This document shows positions 5,802 to 11,426 of a DNA stretch of 11,426 bases, piece by piece (within the stretch, counting starts at the first letter, position 1; each line of letters starts with the position of its first letter). The stretch is from Planococcus sp. (in: firmicutes) (lineage in GTDB: Bacteria; Bacillota; Bacilli; Bacillales_A; Planococcaceae), in assembly GCA_030147455.1 (NCBI GenBank), contig JASKZU010000176.1, positions 1-11,426 on the forward strand, in the 5' to 3' direction. A program made the translations under genes and the position numbers. A model generated the notes under the pieces. It saw only the letters and a list, made by a program, of their open reading frames with translations, made no database searches and was not told where the DNA came from.

Positions 5802-6947
5802 ATGAACTTAGATCAATTCCAACAAAAGTTAGTAGCGTATGCCGCGGAAATCGGAATTGATAAAATCGGCTTTGCCTCTGCTGAGCCATTCTTTAATTTA
5901 AAACACCGGTTGATTCGCCAGCAGGAATTGAACTACCAGTCCGGCTTCGAGGAATCGGATGTCGAAAAGCGGACAAGGCCGGAGCTACTGCTCGAAGAAC
6001 CGGTCAGCATTATTGCTATCGCGCTTGCTTACCCGTCAAAGATGGACGGGGCCAAAGCGGGCGTGAAAGGCGCAAGGCGCGGGATCTTTTCCCGTTCTTC
6101 CTGGGGCAGAGACTACCATTCGGCACTGCGCGACCGGCTTGCGCTGCTTGAAGCGTTTATCGCAGCGCATTATCCGGACGCCCGTACGAAGTCGATGGTG
6201 GATACGGGTGAATTGTCCGACCGTGCCGTTGCAGAGCGGGCAGGCATCGGCTGGAGCGCCAAAAACACCAATATCATCACACCGGAATTCGGTTCGTATG
6301 TTTACCTCGGTGAAATGATCACCAATATCCCATTCAAGTATGACGAACCGCTTGAAGAGCAATGCGGCGACTGCCGGCTATGCATCGATACGTGCCCGAC
6401 AGGTGCCATTGTCGAAGGCGGCCAATTGAACGCACAGCGCTGCATCTCGTTTTTAACACAGACAAAAGGCTTTCTGCCGGACGAATTCCGGACAAAAATC
6501 GGCAACCGCATTTATGGCTGCGACACATGCCAAACCGTGTGCCCGAAAAACAAGCGAAAAGCCAATCAGATTCATCCTGAATTCGATCCTGACCCGGAAA
6601 TCGCCAAGCCGCTGCTTGAGCCGCTGTTGACGATTTCAAATCGTGAATTCAAAGAAAAATTCGGCCATATTTCAGGTTCATGGCGCGGGAAAAAGCCGAT
6701 TCAGCGCAATGCCATTTTAGCGCTGGCGCACTTTAAAGAAGTGTCGGCAATACCTGTGCTCATTGAGCTTATGACCAGTGATGCGCGCCCGGTCATCCGC
6801 GGCACTGCTGCTTGGGCGCTTGGTCGCATCGGCACCGATGGCAGCCTGGAGGCGTTGAAAGCAGCGCAGGAAACAGAGAAAGATGAAGAAGTGCTCGAGG
6901 AAATCGCCAAAGGTTTGGCCTTTTTTTCGGCAGATATGAAAGGATAA
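5802..6947 (+). CDS. queG: Epoxyqueuosine reductase QueG
   Basis: This 381-residue cytoplasmic enzyme catalyses the last step of queuosine synthesis, reducing epoxyqueuosine to queuosine at wobble position 34 of tRNAs with GUN anticodons (Asp, Asn, His, Tyr), using cobalamin and two [4Fe-4S] clusters. Cluster ligands appear as C188, C191, C194, C198 in CGDCRLCIDTCP and C214, C240, C243, C247 (CDTCQTVCP). The conserved acidic residue is D134 in VDTGELSDRA. Residues about 300-375 form HEAT-like helical repeats (AILALAHF..., AAWALGRIG...), the tRNA-binding tail of the long QueG form. The start is ATG with AAGGAG about 9 bases upstream. trmL begins 10 bases after the stop, so the two form an operon of position-34 modification enzymes, as in Bacillus. 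Confidence 0.96.
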   Translation: MNLDQFQQKLVAYAAEIGIDKIGFASAEPFFNLKHRLIRQQELNYQSGFEESDVEKRTRPELLLEEPVSIIAIALAYPSKMDGAKAGVKGARRGIFSRSSWGRDYHSALRDRLALLEAFIAAHYPDARTKSMVDTGELSDRAVAERAGIGWSAKNTNIITPEFGSYVYLGEMITNIPFKYDEPLEEQCGDCRLCIDTCPTGAIVEGGQLNAQRCISFLTQTKGFLPDEFRTKIGNRIYGCDTCQTVCPKNKRKANQIHPEFDPDPEIAKPLLEPLLTISNREFKEKFGHISGSWRGKKPIQRNAILALAHFKEVSAIPVLIELMTSDARPVIRGTAAWALGRIGTDGSLEALKAAQETEKDEEVLEEIAKGLAFFSADMKG

Positions 6948-6957
6948 GTGAATTTAT

Positions 6958-7431
6958 TTGGGAATCCATATCGTGTTATATCAACCACTTATTCCGGCGA
7001 ATACCGGAAACATTGCCCGCTCGTGCGCGGGAACAGGCGTCAGTCTTCATTTGGTCCGGCCGCTCGGATTTTCAACAGACGATAAAATGCTGAAGCGGGC
7101 AGGGCTCGATTACTGGGAGCACGTCGATATCCACTATCACGACGGGCTTGATGAGCTGTTTACAGCTTATCCGGAAGGGAACTTTCACTATATCACCAAA
7201 TTCGGCACCAAAACTTACAGCTCGTTTGATTTTTCAAATACGGATGAGGATTATTTCTTTGTGTTCGGCCAGGAGACAAAAGGGCTGCCAAGAGAATTGA
7301 TTGATGCGAATCTGGAGCGGTGCTTGCGCATTCCGATGAACGAACATATCCGTTCGCTTAATTTATCGAATACGGCGGCGATTCTGATGTACGAGGCGCT
7401 TCGCCAGCAAGGCTATCCAGGACTTTCCTGA
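6958..7431 (+). CDS. trmL: tRNA (cytidine/uridine(34)-2'-O)-methyltransferase TrmL
   Basis: This 157-residue SPOUT-class methyltransferase 2'-O-methylates the wobble base of tRNA-Leu(CAA) and tRNA-Leu(UAA) with S-adenosylmethionine (known for E. coli TrmL; CspR in Bacillus). Motifs: NTGNIARSCAGTG (15-27), FVFGQETKGLP (101-111) forming part of the trefoil-knot cofactor site, and IPMNEHIRSLNLSNTAAIL (125-143). It is full length for the family. The start is TTG: the frame contains a TGA at 6949-6951, and the family N-terminus (M-x-x-H-V-V-L-Y-Q-P) aligns with TTG-GIHIVLYQP. The nearest Shine-Dalgarno (AAAGGAT, inside the end of queG) is about 13 bases away, so translation probably depends on coupling to queG. 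A shared hairpin terminates it. Confidence 0.94.
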   Translation: MGIHIVLYQPLIPANTGNIARSCAGTGVSLHLVRPLGFSTDDKMLKRAGLDYWEHVDIHYHDGLDELFTAYPEGNFHYITKFGTKTYSSFDFSNTDEDYFFVFGQETKGLPRELIDANLERCLRIPMNEHIRSLNLSNTAAILMYEALRQQGYPGLS

Positions 7432-7436
7432 AACAC

Positions 7437-7469
7437 AAAAAAGGACAGCGGAAAATCCGCTGTCCTTTT
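7437..7469. terminator. Bidirectional terminator between trmL and the small membrane gene
   Basis: AAAAGGACAGCGGA/TCCGCTGTCCTTTT forms a 14-bp stem with loop AAA. Four Ts follow on the plus strand and a six-T run on the minus strand, so it can end both convergent transcripts. Confidence 0.9.
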
Positions 7470-7479
7470 GCATGCCACA

Positions 7480-7578
7480 TTATTGTCTTTTATCTGTGCC
7501 AGGCTTGTCATCGTATCCGGCAGTGAAAATAGCTGCCAAAAACGCTACACAAATACCCAAGATTAGGATCAGGTTCAT
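7480..7578 (-). CDS. Small single-span membrane protein, 32 residues
   Basis: An ATG on the minus strand preceded by AAGGAGG (plus 7588-7594, 9 bases away) opens a 32-codon ORF ending in TAA. The product begins MNLILILGICVAFLAAIFTA, a single hydrophobic segment of about 20 residues, and ends in a short charged tail GYDDKPGTDKRQ. The strong binding site, clean membrane-span-plus-tail design, and terminator 11 bases beyond the stop all support a real gene that automated callers would miss because of length. Function is unknown; small membrane subunits or regulators of larger membrane complexes have this form. It is divergent to the 102-residue membrane protein at 7753, across a palindrome-bearing region. 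Confidence 0.72.
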   Translation of the reverse strand: MNLILILGICVAFLAAIFTAGYDDKPGTDKRQ

Positions 7579-7613
7579 GAATGACGACCTCCTTGAAATT
7601 TGCATCTGTGTTT

Positions 7614-7642
7614 AGTATAGCGTACCAAAGGGGAAAATGAAA
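7614..7642 (-). promoter_or_regulatory. Weak candidate promoter for the small membrane gene
   Basis: On the minus strand TATACT (plus 7614-7619) is a fair -10. The hexamer 17 bases upstream (TTTCAT, plus 7637-7642) is a poor -35. The predicted start near 7607 would give a leader of about 30 bases carrying the AAGGAGG site. Confidence 0.3.
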
Positions 7643-7677
7643 TATAGAACCCGCTCGAAAATATGGACAATTTCGGT

Positions 7678-7709
7678 CCAAGCGAAAAAGTTGAAACTTT
7701 TTCGCTTGG
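7678..7709. promoter_or_regulatory. Perfect 15-bp-arm palindrome, candidate operator or RNA hairpin
   Basis: Arms CCAAGCGAAAAAGTT (7678-7692) and AACTTTTTCGCTTGG (7695-7709) are exact inverted copies around a 2-base centre GA. It is followed by GCGCGCG rather than a T-run on either strand, so it does not look like an intrinsic terminator. TTGAAA, a candidate -35 for the gene at 7753, occupies its centre. It sits between two divergent small membrane-protein genes. A homodimeric regulator site is the simplest reading. Confidence 0.7.
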
Positions 7710-7721
7710 CGCGCGTATATA
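7691..7721 (+). promoter_or_regulatory. Candidate promoter for the 102-residue membrane protein
   Basis: TTGAAA (7691-7696) and TATATA (7716-7721) are separated by 19 bases, longer than the optimal 17. The -35 lies at the centre of the palindrome. A long spacer would make the promoter weak without help, which fits regulated expression. Confidence 0.4.
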
Positions 7722-7752
7722 CGGAGAGGGAAAAAGAAAGGAATGAATCGTA

Positions 7753-8061
7753 ATGAAAATGAAGACATCCGTCGCATTGCTTTGGATTGCGGGACTTGCA
7801 GAAGCTTTCCTGGCCATCCCGGTTATTGGGGGAGCATTTGTCATTTCTGCAGGCTATTCGCCGCTTGGCGTCATGTTCGTGCTGCATGCGATCACGTTGT
7901 TCTTTTGCTTTAGAGAGTACTCGCCAAAAGCTGGACCCATTCTCGGCATTATCACAAGCACACTTGCCTGGATTCCTGTCGTCGGCTGGGCATTGCATTT
8001 ATTGACAGCGATTGTTTTGCTGATTTCCGCTGCAGCTTCCGGACGCACAGCCAGAATTTAA
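7753..8061 (+). CDS. Small polytopic membrane protein, 102 residues
   Basis: I do not recognise the family. The sequence is almost entirely hydrophobic, with about four membrane segments: roughly residues 6-20, 22-34, 36-54 and a long stretch 60-93 that can hold two spans (ILGIITSTLAWIPVVGWALH and LLTAIVLLISAAA). A short FREYSPKAG loop lies between. Only the termini and this loop are charged. Codon use and an AAAGGA site (7737-7742) 10 bases upstream of ATG 7753 support it. It is monocistronic, with a palindrome-bearing promoter region ahead and a shared terminator behind. No catalytic motif is visible, so a structural, stress-related or small accessory membrane role is possible but unproven. 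Confidence 0.8.
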   Translation: MKMKTSVALLWIAGLAEAFLAIPVIGGAFVISAGYSPLGVMFVLHAITLFFCFREYSPKAGPILGIITSTLAWIPVVGWALHLLTAIVLLISAAASGRTARI

Positions 8062-8096
8062 CGTTTAAAGTATCGGACTTTAGAATAACAGCTACG

Positions 8097-8134
8097 AAAA
8101 AACTCCCTGCACAACGCTGTGCAGGGAGTTTTTT
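8097..8134. terminator. Bidirectional terminator between the membrane protein and purine permease genes
   Basis: AAAAAACTCCCTGCACA and TGTGCAGGGAGTTTTTT form a perfect 17-bp stem with loop ACGC, symmetric on both strands. The permease stop codon overlaps its end. Confidence 0.95.
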
Positions 8135-9434
8135 AATGCGGCGCGATGAGGATTTGAATCGTGAACAGCACGGCAAAGATATAAAGAATAGGGTGAACCG
8201 TTTTCCATTTGCCTTTGAAGATTTTCATCAGCGGATAGGAAATAAAGCCAAGCGCGATGCCGGTTGCGATGCTTGAAGTAAGCGGCATCGCCAATACGAT
8301 CAGGAAAGCGGGGAACGCTTCGTCAAACTTCTCCCACTCGATTTGTTTCACTGCGCTGATCATCAAGCTGCCGACAATGATCAAAGCCGGCGCGGTGATG
8401 GCGGCGACGCCTGATAAGGAACCGACAAGCGGTCCGAAAAAGGCGGCTGCGATAAAGAGGACAGCGACCGTCAACGAAGTTAAACCTGTGCGTCCGCCTG
8501 CTGCAACACCGGCAGACGATTCAACATAAGCGCTGGTTGGGCTTGTTCCGACCATGGCGCCGGCGCTGGCTGCGACCGAATCAGCAAGCAATGCCTGGCG
8601 CACGCGCGGCATTTTGTTGTCTTTCATCAATCCCGCCTGTTTTGCAACGCCGATCATCGTGCCAGTCGTATCAAACAGCGTAACGAGCAGGAATGAAAAA
8701 ACAACGCCATAAAGGCCATATTCCACAACAAGCATTGCGGCTTCGATTGGATTCCAGACAATGATGCCTTCAGGAAGCGAAGGCAATTGCATCAATCCAT
8801 TGGTAAAGCTCAATTGGCCGGTGAAAAATGCGATGAGGCCGGTAGCGATCATCCCGAAGAAAATTCCGCCATGCAAATTGAGTGACATAAACACAAGTGT
8901 AATGGCAAGGCCGGCAAGTGTTAAAGCGACAGGCGGGGATGTAAGATCACCAAGGCCGACGAGATTTGCTTCATTGGCAACGATCAATCCGCTCAAGCGC
9001 ATGCCGATAAAGGCGATGAATAAGCCGATGCCCGCTGTGATGGCGTGCTTTAAGTTTTCTGGAATGGCTTCGATCAAAATTCTGCGCATAGATGTAAGCG
9101 ACAGTGCGACAAACAGCAAACCAGAGACAAAAACTGCAGCAAATGCAGTTGTATAATCAATGGTGCCGCCTGAAGCGAGAACCATGGAAGTAAAATATGC
9201 GTTGAGCCCCATGCCGGGTGCGATGGCGATCGGGTAGTTGGCAAGAAGCGCCATCCATAATGTACCGATAGCAGCTGCAATGATGGTGGCCAAAAATACT
9301 TGGTCGAACGGAACACCGGCTGCGCCTAAAATAACCGGGTTGACGATAACAATGTAGGCCATTGTCAGGAACGTTGTCATTCCCGCAGTAATTTCGGTTC
9401 TAACATTTGTTCCATGTTCTTTTAACTGAAACAT
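8133..9434 (-). CDS. pbuO: AzgA-type (NCS2) purine permease, PbuO/PbuG-like
   Basis: This 433-residue membrane protein of the AzgA-like NCS2 branch imports guanine, hypoxanthine or adenine, probably with protons. Signatures: MAYIVIVNPVIL near the N-terminus, ANYPIAIAPGMGLNAYF (about 65-81), AIPENLKHAITAGIGLF, the core LVTLFDTTGTMIGVAKQ, and SPTSAYVESSAGVAAGGRTG. A dozen or more hydrophobic segments are present and length is normal. The start is ATG 9434 because AAGGAGG (plus 9441-9447) is 6 bases upstream; an ATG 13 codons earlier lacks a site and falls in the operator. The sequence looks closer to PbuO than PbuG of Bacillus, judged from memory. Two inverted PurBox-like sites overlap the promoter. 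There is no purine riboswitch leader, which also points to PbuO-type regulation. Confidence 0.9.
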   Translation of the reverse strand: MFQLKEHGTNVRTEITAGMTTFLTMAYIVIVNPVILGAAGVPFDQVFLATIIAAAIGTLWMALLANYPIAIAPGMGLNAYFTSMVLASGGTIDYTTAFAAVFVSGLLFVALSLTSMRRILIEAIPENLKHAITAGIGLFIAFIGMRLSGLIVANEANLVGLGDLTSPPVALTLAGLAITLVFMSLNLHGGIFFGMIATGLIAFFTGQLSFTNGLMQLPSLPEGIIVWNPIEAAMLVVEYGLYGVVFSFLLVTLFDTTGTMIGVAKQAGLMKDNKMPRVRQALLADSVAASAGAMVGTSPTSAYVESSAGVAAGGRTGLTSLTVAVLFIAAAFFGPLVGSLSGVAAITAPALIIVGSLMISAVKQIEWEKFDEAFPAFLIVLAMPLTSSIATGIALGFISYPLMKIFKGKWKTVHPILYIFAVLFTIQILIAPH

Positions 9435-9440
9435 GTGGAT

Positions 9441-9447
9441 CCTCCTT
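9441..9447 (-). promoter_or_regulatory. Ribosome binding site fixing the purine permease start
   Basis: AAGGAGG on the minus strand, 6 bases from ATG 9434. It excludes the longer reading from 9473. Confidence 0.85.
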
Positions 9448-9449
9448 AT

Positions 9450-9493
9450 AAACACGAACGATTTAAACAACATGTTTAATAATATTCGCTTTT
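9450..9493 (-). promoter_or_regulatory. Inverted PurBox pair (PurR operator) for the purine permease
   Basis: Two CGAA-centred sites face each other: AAAAGCGAATATT on the minus strand (plus 9481-9493) and AAACACGAACGAT on the plus strand (9450-9462), 18 bases apart. The Bacillus PurBox (AWWWCCGAACWWT) occurs as inverted pairs at near this spacing. Matches are 11 of 13 and 10 of 13. The first site overlaps the -10 and spacer, and the second lies just past the start site, as expected for repression by PurR. Confidence 0.7.
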
Positions 9494-9507
9494 ATAATGA
9501 GATGCAA
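9479..9507 (-). promoter_or_regulatory. Promoter of the purine permease gene
   Basis: On the minus strand TTGCAT (plus 9502-9507), a 17-base spacer and TATTAT (plus 9479-9484) form a reasonable sigma-A promoter. The predicted start near 9472 gives a leader of under 40 bases, too short for a purine riboswitch. Confidence 0.6.
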
Positions 9508-9589
9508 GAGCTTTTTTATGAATGGAAGGCAAATAGTCGAATTTCCTTTTCACTATTTGTACAATAAGAAAGAAAGGGAGTGACCATAG

Positions 9590-10420
9590 ATGAATTTGAC
9601 AATCGATTCGACCAAAACCTTACATAACGGAGTGGAAATGCCCCGCTTTGGCCTTGGTGTTTATAAAATGACTGAAAAGCAGCAAGCCTTTGAAGCGATG
9701 AGCACCGCTATTGCCTCCGGCTATAAGGCGATCGATACAGCAACCGTTTACGACAATGAAAAAGAGGTCGGCGAAGCTGTCCGTTCAAGCGGTATAAAGC
9801 GTGAAGAGCTTTTTATCACTTCAAAAGTATGGAACACAGATCAGGGATACGACCAAACACTCCGTGCATTCGAAGCCTCACTCAGACGGCTGGATATGGA
9901 TTATCTGGACCTGTATTTAACCCATTGGGCGATTCCGGAGACTTTTGAAGAAACCTACCGTGCGATCGAACGCCTTTACGACGAGAAATTGATTCGTGCG
10001 ACAGGGGTTTCCAACCATCAAGTTCACCATCTGGAAAAAATCCTGGCAAAAGCCAACGTAAAACCGATGGTCAACCAAATCGAATTGCACCCTGAACTGA
10101 CGCAGCAGCCGCTGCGCGACTTTTGCAGTGGAGAGGATATTGCCATCACATCTTGGTCGCCGCTTGCCAGAGGCCGCCTCCTGGAAGACCCTGCCTTGAA
10201 AGAAATCGGCGAACAGTACGGAAAGTCGGTGGCACAGGTGGTCATCCGCTGGCATTTGCAAAACGACTTGATCGTCATCCCGAAATCAGTTACGCCAGAA
10301 CGCATCGAAGAAAATGCGGATGTATTTGATTTTTCGCTGAGTGCACAGGAACTGGTGCGTATTTCTGAGCTCAACAAAGACTGGCGCAGCGGAACGCATC
10401 CGGATAAGATTTCCCTTTGA
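9590..10420 (+). CDS. Aldo/keto reductase (AKR5-like, YvgN/YtbE type)
   Basis: This 276-residue NADPH-dependent oxidoreductase has a (beta/alpha)8 barrel and acts in the cytoplasm on aldehydes and ketones such as methylglyoxal or glyoxal. The catalytic tetrad is D49, Y54, K79 and H112, in AIDTATVYDNE, ITSKVWN and YLTHW. Other family blocks are MPRFGLGVYKM, TGVSNHQVHHLEKIL, NQIELHPELTQQ and SWSPLARGRLLEDP. The cofactor site near the C-terminus reads VIPKSVTPERIEEN. Length is normal for bacterial AKR5. The start is ATG with AAGGGAG about 9 bases upstream. It is monocistronic, divergent from the purine permease across about 155 bases, with only a weak candidate -10 (TACAAT near 9560). Detoxification of reactive carbonyls is the family expectation, not shown here. 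Confidence 0.92.
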   Translation: MNLTIDSTKTLHNGVEMPRFGLGVYKMTEKQQAFEAMSTAIASGYKAIDTATVYDNEKEVGEAVRSSGIKREELFITSKVWNTDQGYDQTLRAFEASLRRLDMDYLDLYLTHWAIPETFEETYRAIERLYDEKLIRATGVSNHQVHHLEKILAKANVKPMVNQIELHPELTQQPLRDFCSGEDIAITSWSPLARGRLLEDPALKEIGEQYGKSVAQVVIRWHLQNDLIVIPKSVTPERIEENADVFDFSLSAQELVRISELNKDWRSGTHPDKISL

Positions 10421-10421
10421 T

Positions 10422-10461
10422 AAAAAAACGGGCAGCGAAGTTTTATCGCTGCCCGCTTTTT
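10422..10461. terminator. Bidirectional terminator between the aldo/keto reductase and rluA-like genes
   Basis: CGGGCAGCGA (10429-10438) pairs with TCGCTGCCCG (10446-10455). A seven-A run precedes it and CTTTTT follows, so both convergent genes can end here. The rluA-like stop codon overlaps its edge. Confidence 0.9.
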
Positions 10462-11302
10462 ATTCTTTTGCTTCGATGTCGACTTCTTCGCCCGTAAAGG
10501 GGTGTTTAAAAGCAATGCGGAATGCATGCAGATGATACGAACCGTCTTCTGTTGGCGGGCCGCCGTACAATTCGTCTCCAATGATTGGATGTTTGATATG
10601 GGATACGTGTGCACGGATTTGGTGTGTGCGGCCGGTCTCAAGCGTTAAATGAAGCAAAGAGCGTCCGTCTGAGCGGTCGATGACCCGGTAATGCGTGACG
10701 GCGCTTTGGCCGTTCGGTGAAACGCGCCGTCTGGTTGCATGGTGGCGATCGCGGCCAAGTGCAAAATCTAGCGTGCCGGATTGCCCGCGGACAAGTCCTT
10801 TGACAAGTGCTTCATATTCACGCTTTACTAATTTTTGCTCGATCATCCGGTCCATCACATTTTTTGCGATCGGATGCTTGGCGAACAGCAACAAGCCCGA
10901 GGTGCCTTGGTCAAGGCGGTGGATGTGCTCCAGATAGGTGCCTCCCTGTTCCTGGATATAAGCCATCAATCCATTCGCGAAAGTATCATCCTGCGCGTTC
11001 TCGTTCGGATGTGTGGCAATTCCTTTTGGCTTATTGGCGATGATAAAGTGATCATCCTCGAACAGGATACGAGGTTCGATTAAAGCATTCGGGCGATATG
11101 GCGACTCGGCATCCGGAACAGTGACCGTCAGTACAGTGCCTTTTTCTAGCGGTTCCTGCCAGCGCGGCTCGGTGCCGTCTTCGAGGCGGATGCCTTTAGT
11201 CATTCTCAGCTCATGCACGACCTTTTTGCCAAGGCCCCATTCATTTTTCAGCAGTTCCAGTACAGTCATTTGATCTTCAGGTGTTTGATATGTCCAGCTC
11301 AT
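10460..11302 (-). CDS. RluA-family RNA pseudouridine synthase
   Basis: This 280-residue enzyme isomerises uridine to pseudouridine in rRNA or tRNA. The catalytic aspartate is D131 in HIHRLDQGTSGLLLF. Other family blocks are ILFEDDHFIIANKPKGIATHP, KREYEALVKG, GRTHQIRAHVSHIKHPIIGDELYGG and LHAFRIAFKHPFTGE. The N-terminal 60 residues resemble a degenerate S4-like RNA-binding module. The start is ATG 11302 because GGAGG (plus 11311-11315) is 8 bases upstream; the frame stays open beyond 11302 but there it crosses a terminator hairpin and the end of the upstream gene. Which of the Bacillus paralogs (for example YhcT or YjbO) it corresponds to, and which uridine it modifies, cannot be decided from the sequence alone. 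Confidence 0.93.
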   Translation of the reverse strand: MSWTYQTPEDQMTVLELLKNEWGLGKKVVHELRMTKGIRLEDGTEPRWQEPLEKGTVLTVTVPDAESPYRPNALIEPRILFEDDHFIIANKPKGIATHPNENAQDDTFANGLMAYIQEQGGTYLEHIHRLDQGTSGLLLFAKHPIAKNVMDRMIEQKLVKREYEALVKGLVRGQSGTLDFALGRDRHHATRRRVSPNGQSAVTHYRVIDRSDGRSLLHLTLETGRTHQIRAHVSHIKHPIIGDELYGGPPTEDGSYHLHAFRIAFKHPFTGEEVDIEAKE

Positions 11303-11317
11303 TGGCTTGTCCTCCAT

Positions 11318-11350
11318 AAAAAGGGGACCATGCGCGCAGCACATGATCCC
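11318..11350 (-). terminator. Intrinsic terminator upstream of the rluA-like gene
   Basis: On the minus strand GGGATCATGTGC and GCGCATGGTCCC form a 12-bp stem with two G-U pairs and a 3-base loop, followed by CTTTTT. It lies directly after the upstream gene's stop and directly before the Shine-Dalgarno of the rluA-like gene. Confidence 0.75.
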
Positions 11351-11358
11351 GTCTTCGA

Positions 11359-11426
11359 TTATTTTTTTACAACTTCCGTGAAAAATTGTTCGATGTTTTC
11401 TTTCGGCTGTGCGCCGACCCAACGGG
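11359..11426 (-). CDS. 3' end of an upstream gene (partial)
   Basis: A minus-strand reading frame enters from the right edge and ends with TAA (plus 11359-11361). The visible C-terminus of 21 residues includes RWVGAQPKENIEQFF and a lysine end. The amphipathic character of this terminal helix and the terminator right behind the stop support a real gene. The pattern is reminiscent of the last helix of thioredoxin-like proteins, but 21 residues are too few to name the family. Confidence 0.6.
   Translation of the reverse strand, partial: RWVGAQPKENIEQFFTEVVKK

Noticed and set aside
7678..7709. Reading the palindrome as an intrinsic terminator
   Set aside because: Neither strand has a T-run after the stem, and no gene ends immediately before it.
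8761..9156. A 131-codon plus-strand frame opposite the purine permease
   Set aside because: It is antisense to conserved permease motifs and its composition is what a reversed membrane protein gives.
9435..9589. Purine riboswitch upstream of the purine permease
   Set aside because: The predicted leader is under 40 bases and no three-way-junction aptamer or anti-terminator could be traced.
10024..10641. A 205-codon minus-strand frame across the aldo/keto reductase 3' end and the terminator
   Set aside because: It crosses a bidirectional terminator and lies opposite catalytic-family sequence, with no domain of its own.

Overview
The window looks like a chromosomal segment of a Gram-positive Bacillales bacterium. 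Strong AAGGAGG-type ribosome binding sites, sigma-A-like promoters with 17-bp spacers, a dense tRNA cluster, QueG-TrmL adjacency and a PurR-type operator all fit. Protein character and moderate G+C suggest the Planococcaceae (Planococcus/Sporosarcina-like), but that placement is inference from memory, not a search.

Layout. (1) 1-313: the end of a tRNA operon (partial Gly-GCC, Cys-GCA, Leu-CAA) closed by an intrinsic terminator. (2) 314-2255: a non-coding leader with a candidate extended -10 promoter, then a DASS-family dicarboxylate/anion transporter gene followed by a chain of hairpins and a terminator. (3) 2312-2770: a second, almost identical tRNA-Leu(CAA) and a tRNA-Leu(CAG), each with its own consensus-like promoter and terminator. 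(4) 2848-4994: two paralogous C45-type Ntn-hydrolase genes placed tail to tail around one shared hairpin that also encodes the C-terminus of both proteins. (5) 5074-5736: a free-standing B3/4-domain protein. (6) 5802-7431: queG and trmL, a tRNA wobble-position modification pair. (7) 7480-8061: a previously unlisted 32-residue membrane protein on the minus strand and a divergent 102-residue membrane protein, separated by a region with a perfect 15-bp-arm palindrome. (8) 8133-9434: a PbuO/PbuG-type purine permease on the minus strand, preceded by a promoter overlapped by two inverted PurBox-like sites. (9) 9590-10420: an aldo/keto reductase. (10) 10460-11426: an RluA-family pseudouridine synthase on the minus strand, with the 3' end of an upstream gene and its terminator.

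How it works together. Much of the window concerns tRNA: five tRNA genes, two anticodon-position-34 enzymes (QueG, TrmL), a tRNA-synthetase-editing-like domain protein and a pseudouridine synthase. TrmL's known substrates include tRNA-Leu(CAA), of which two genes lie here. The other genes are small-molecule transport or metabolism (DASS transporter, purine permease, aldo/keto reductase, C45 hydrolases). All four convergent gene pairs share a single bidirectional hairpin terminator. No mobile element, CRISPR array or phage gene was seen. I see no clearly new multi-gene system. The most unusual signals are the palindrome at 7678-7709 with the small membrane gene beside it, the tRNA-Leu duplication flanking the transporter, and the coding palindrome between the C45 paralogs.
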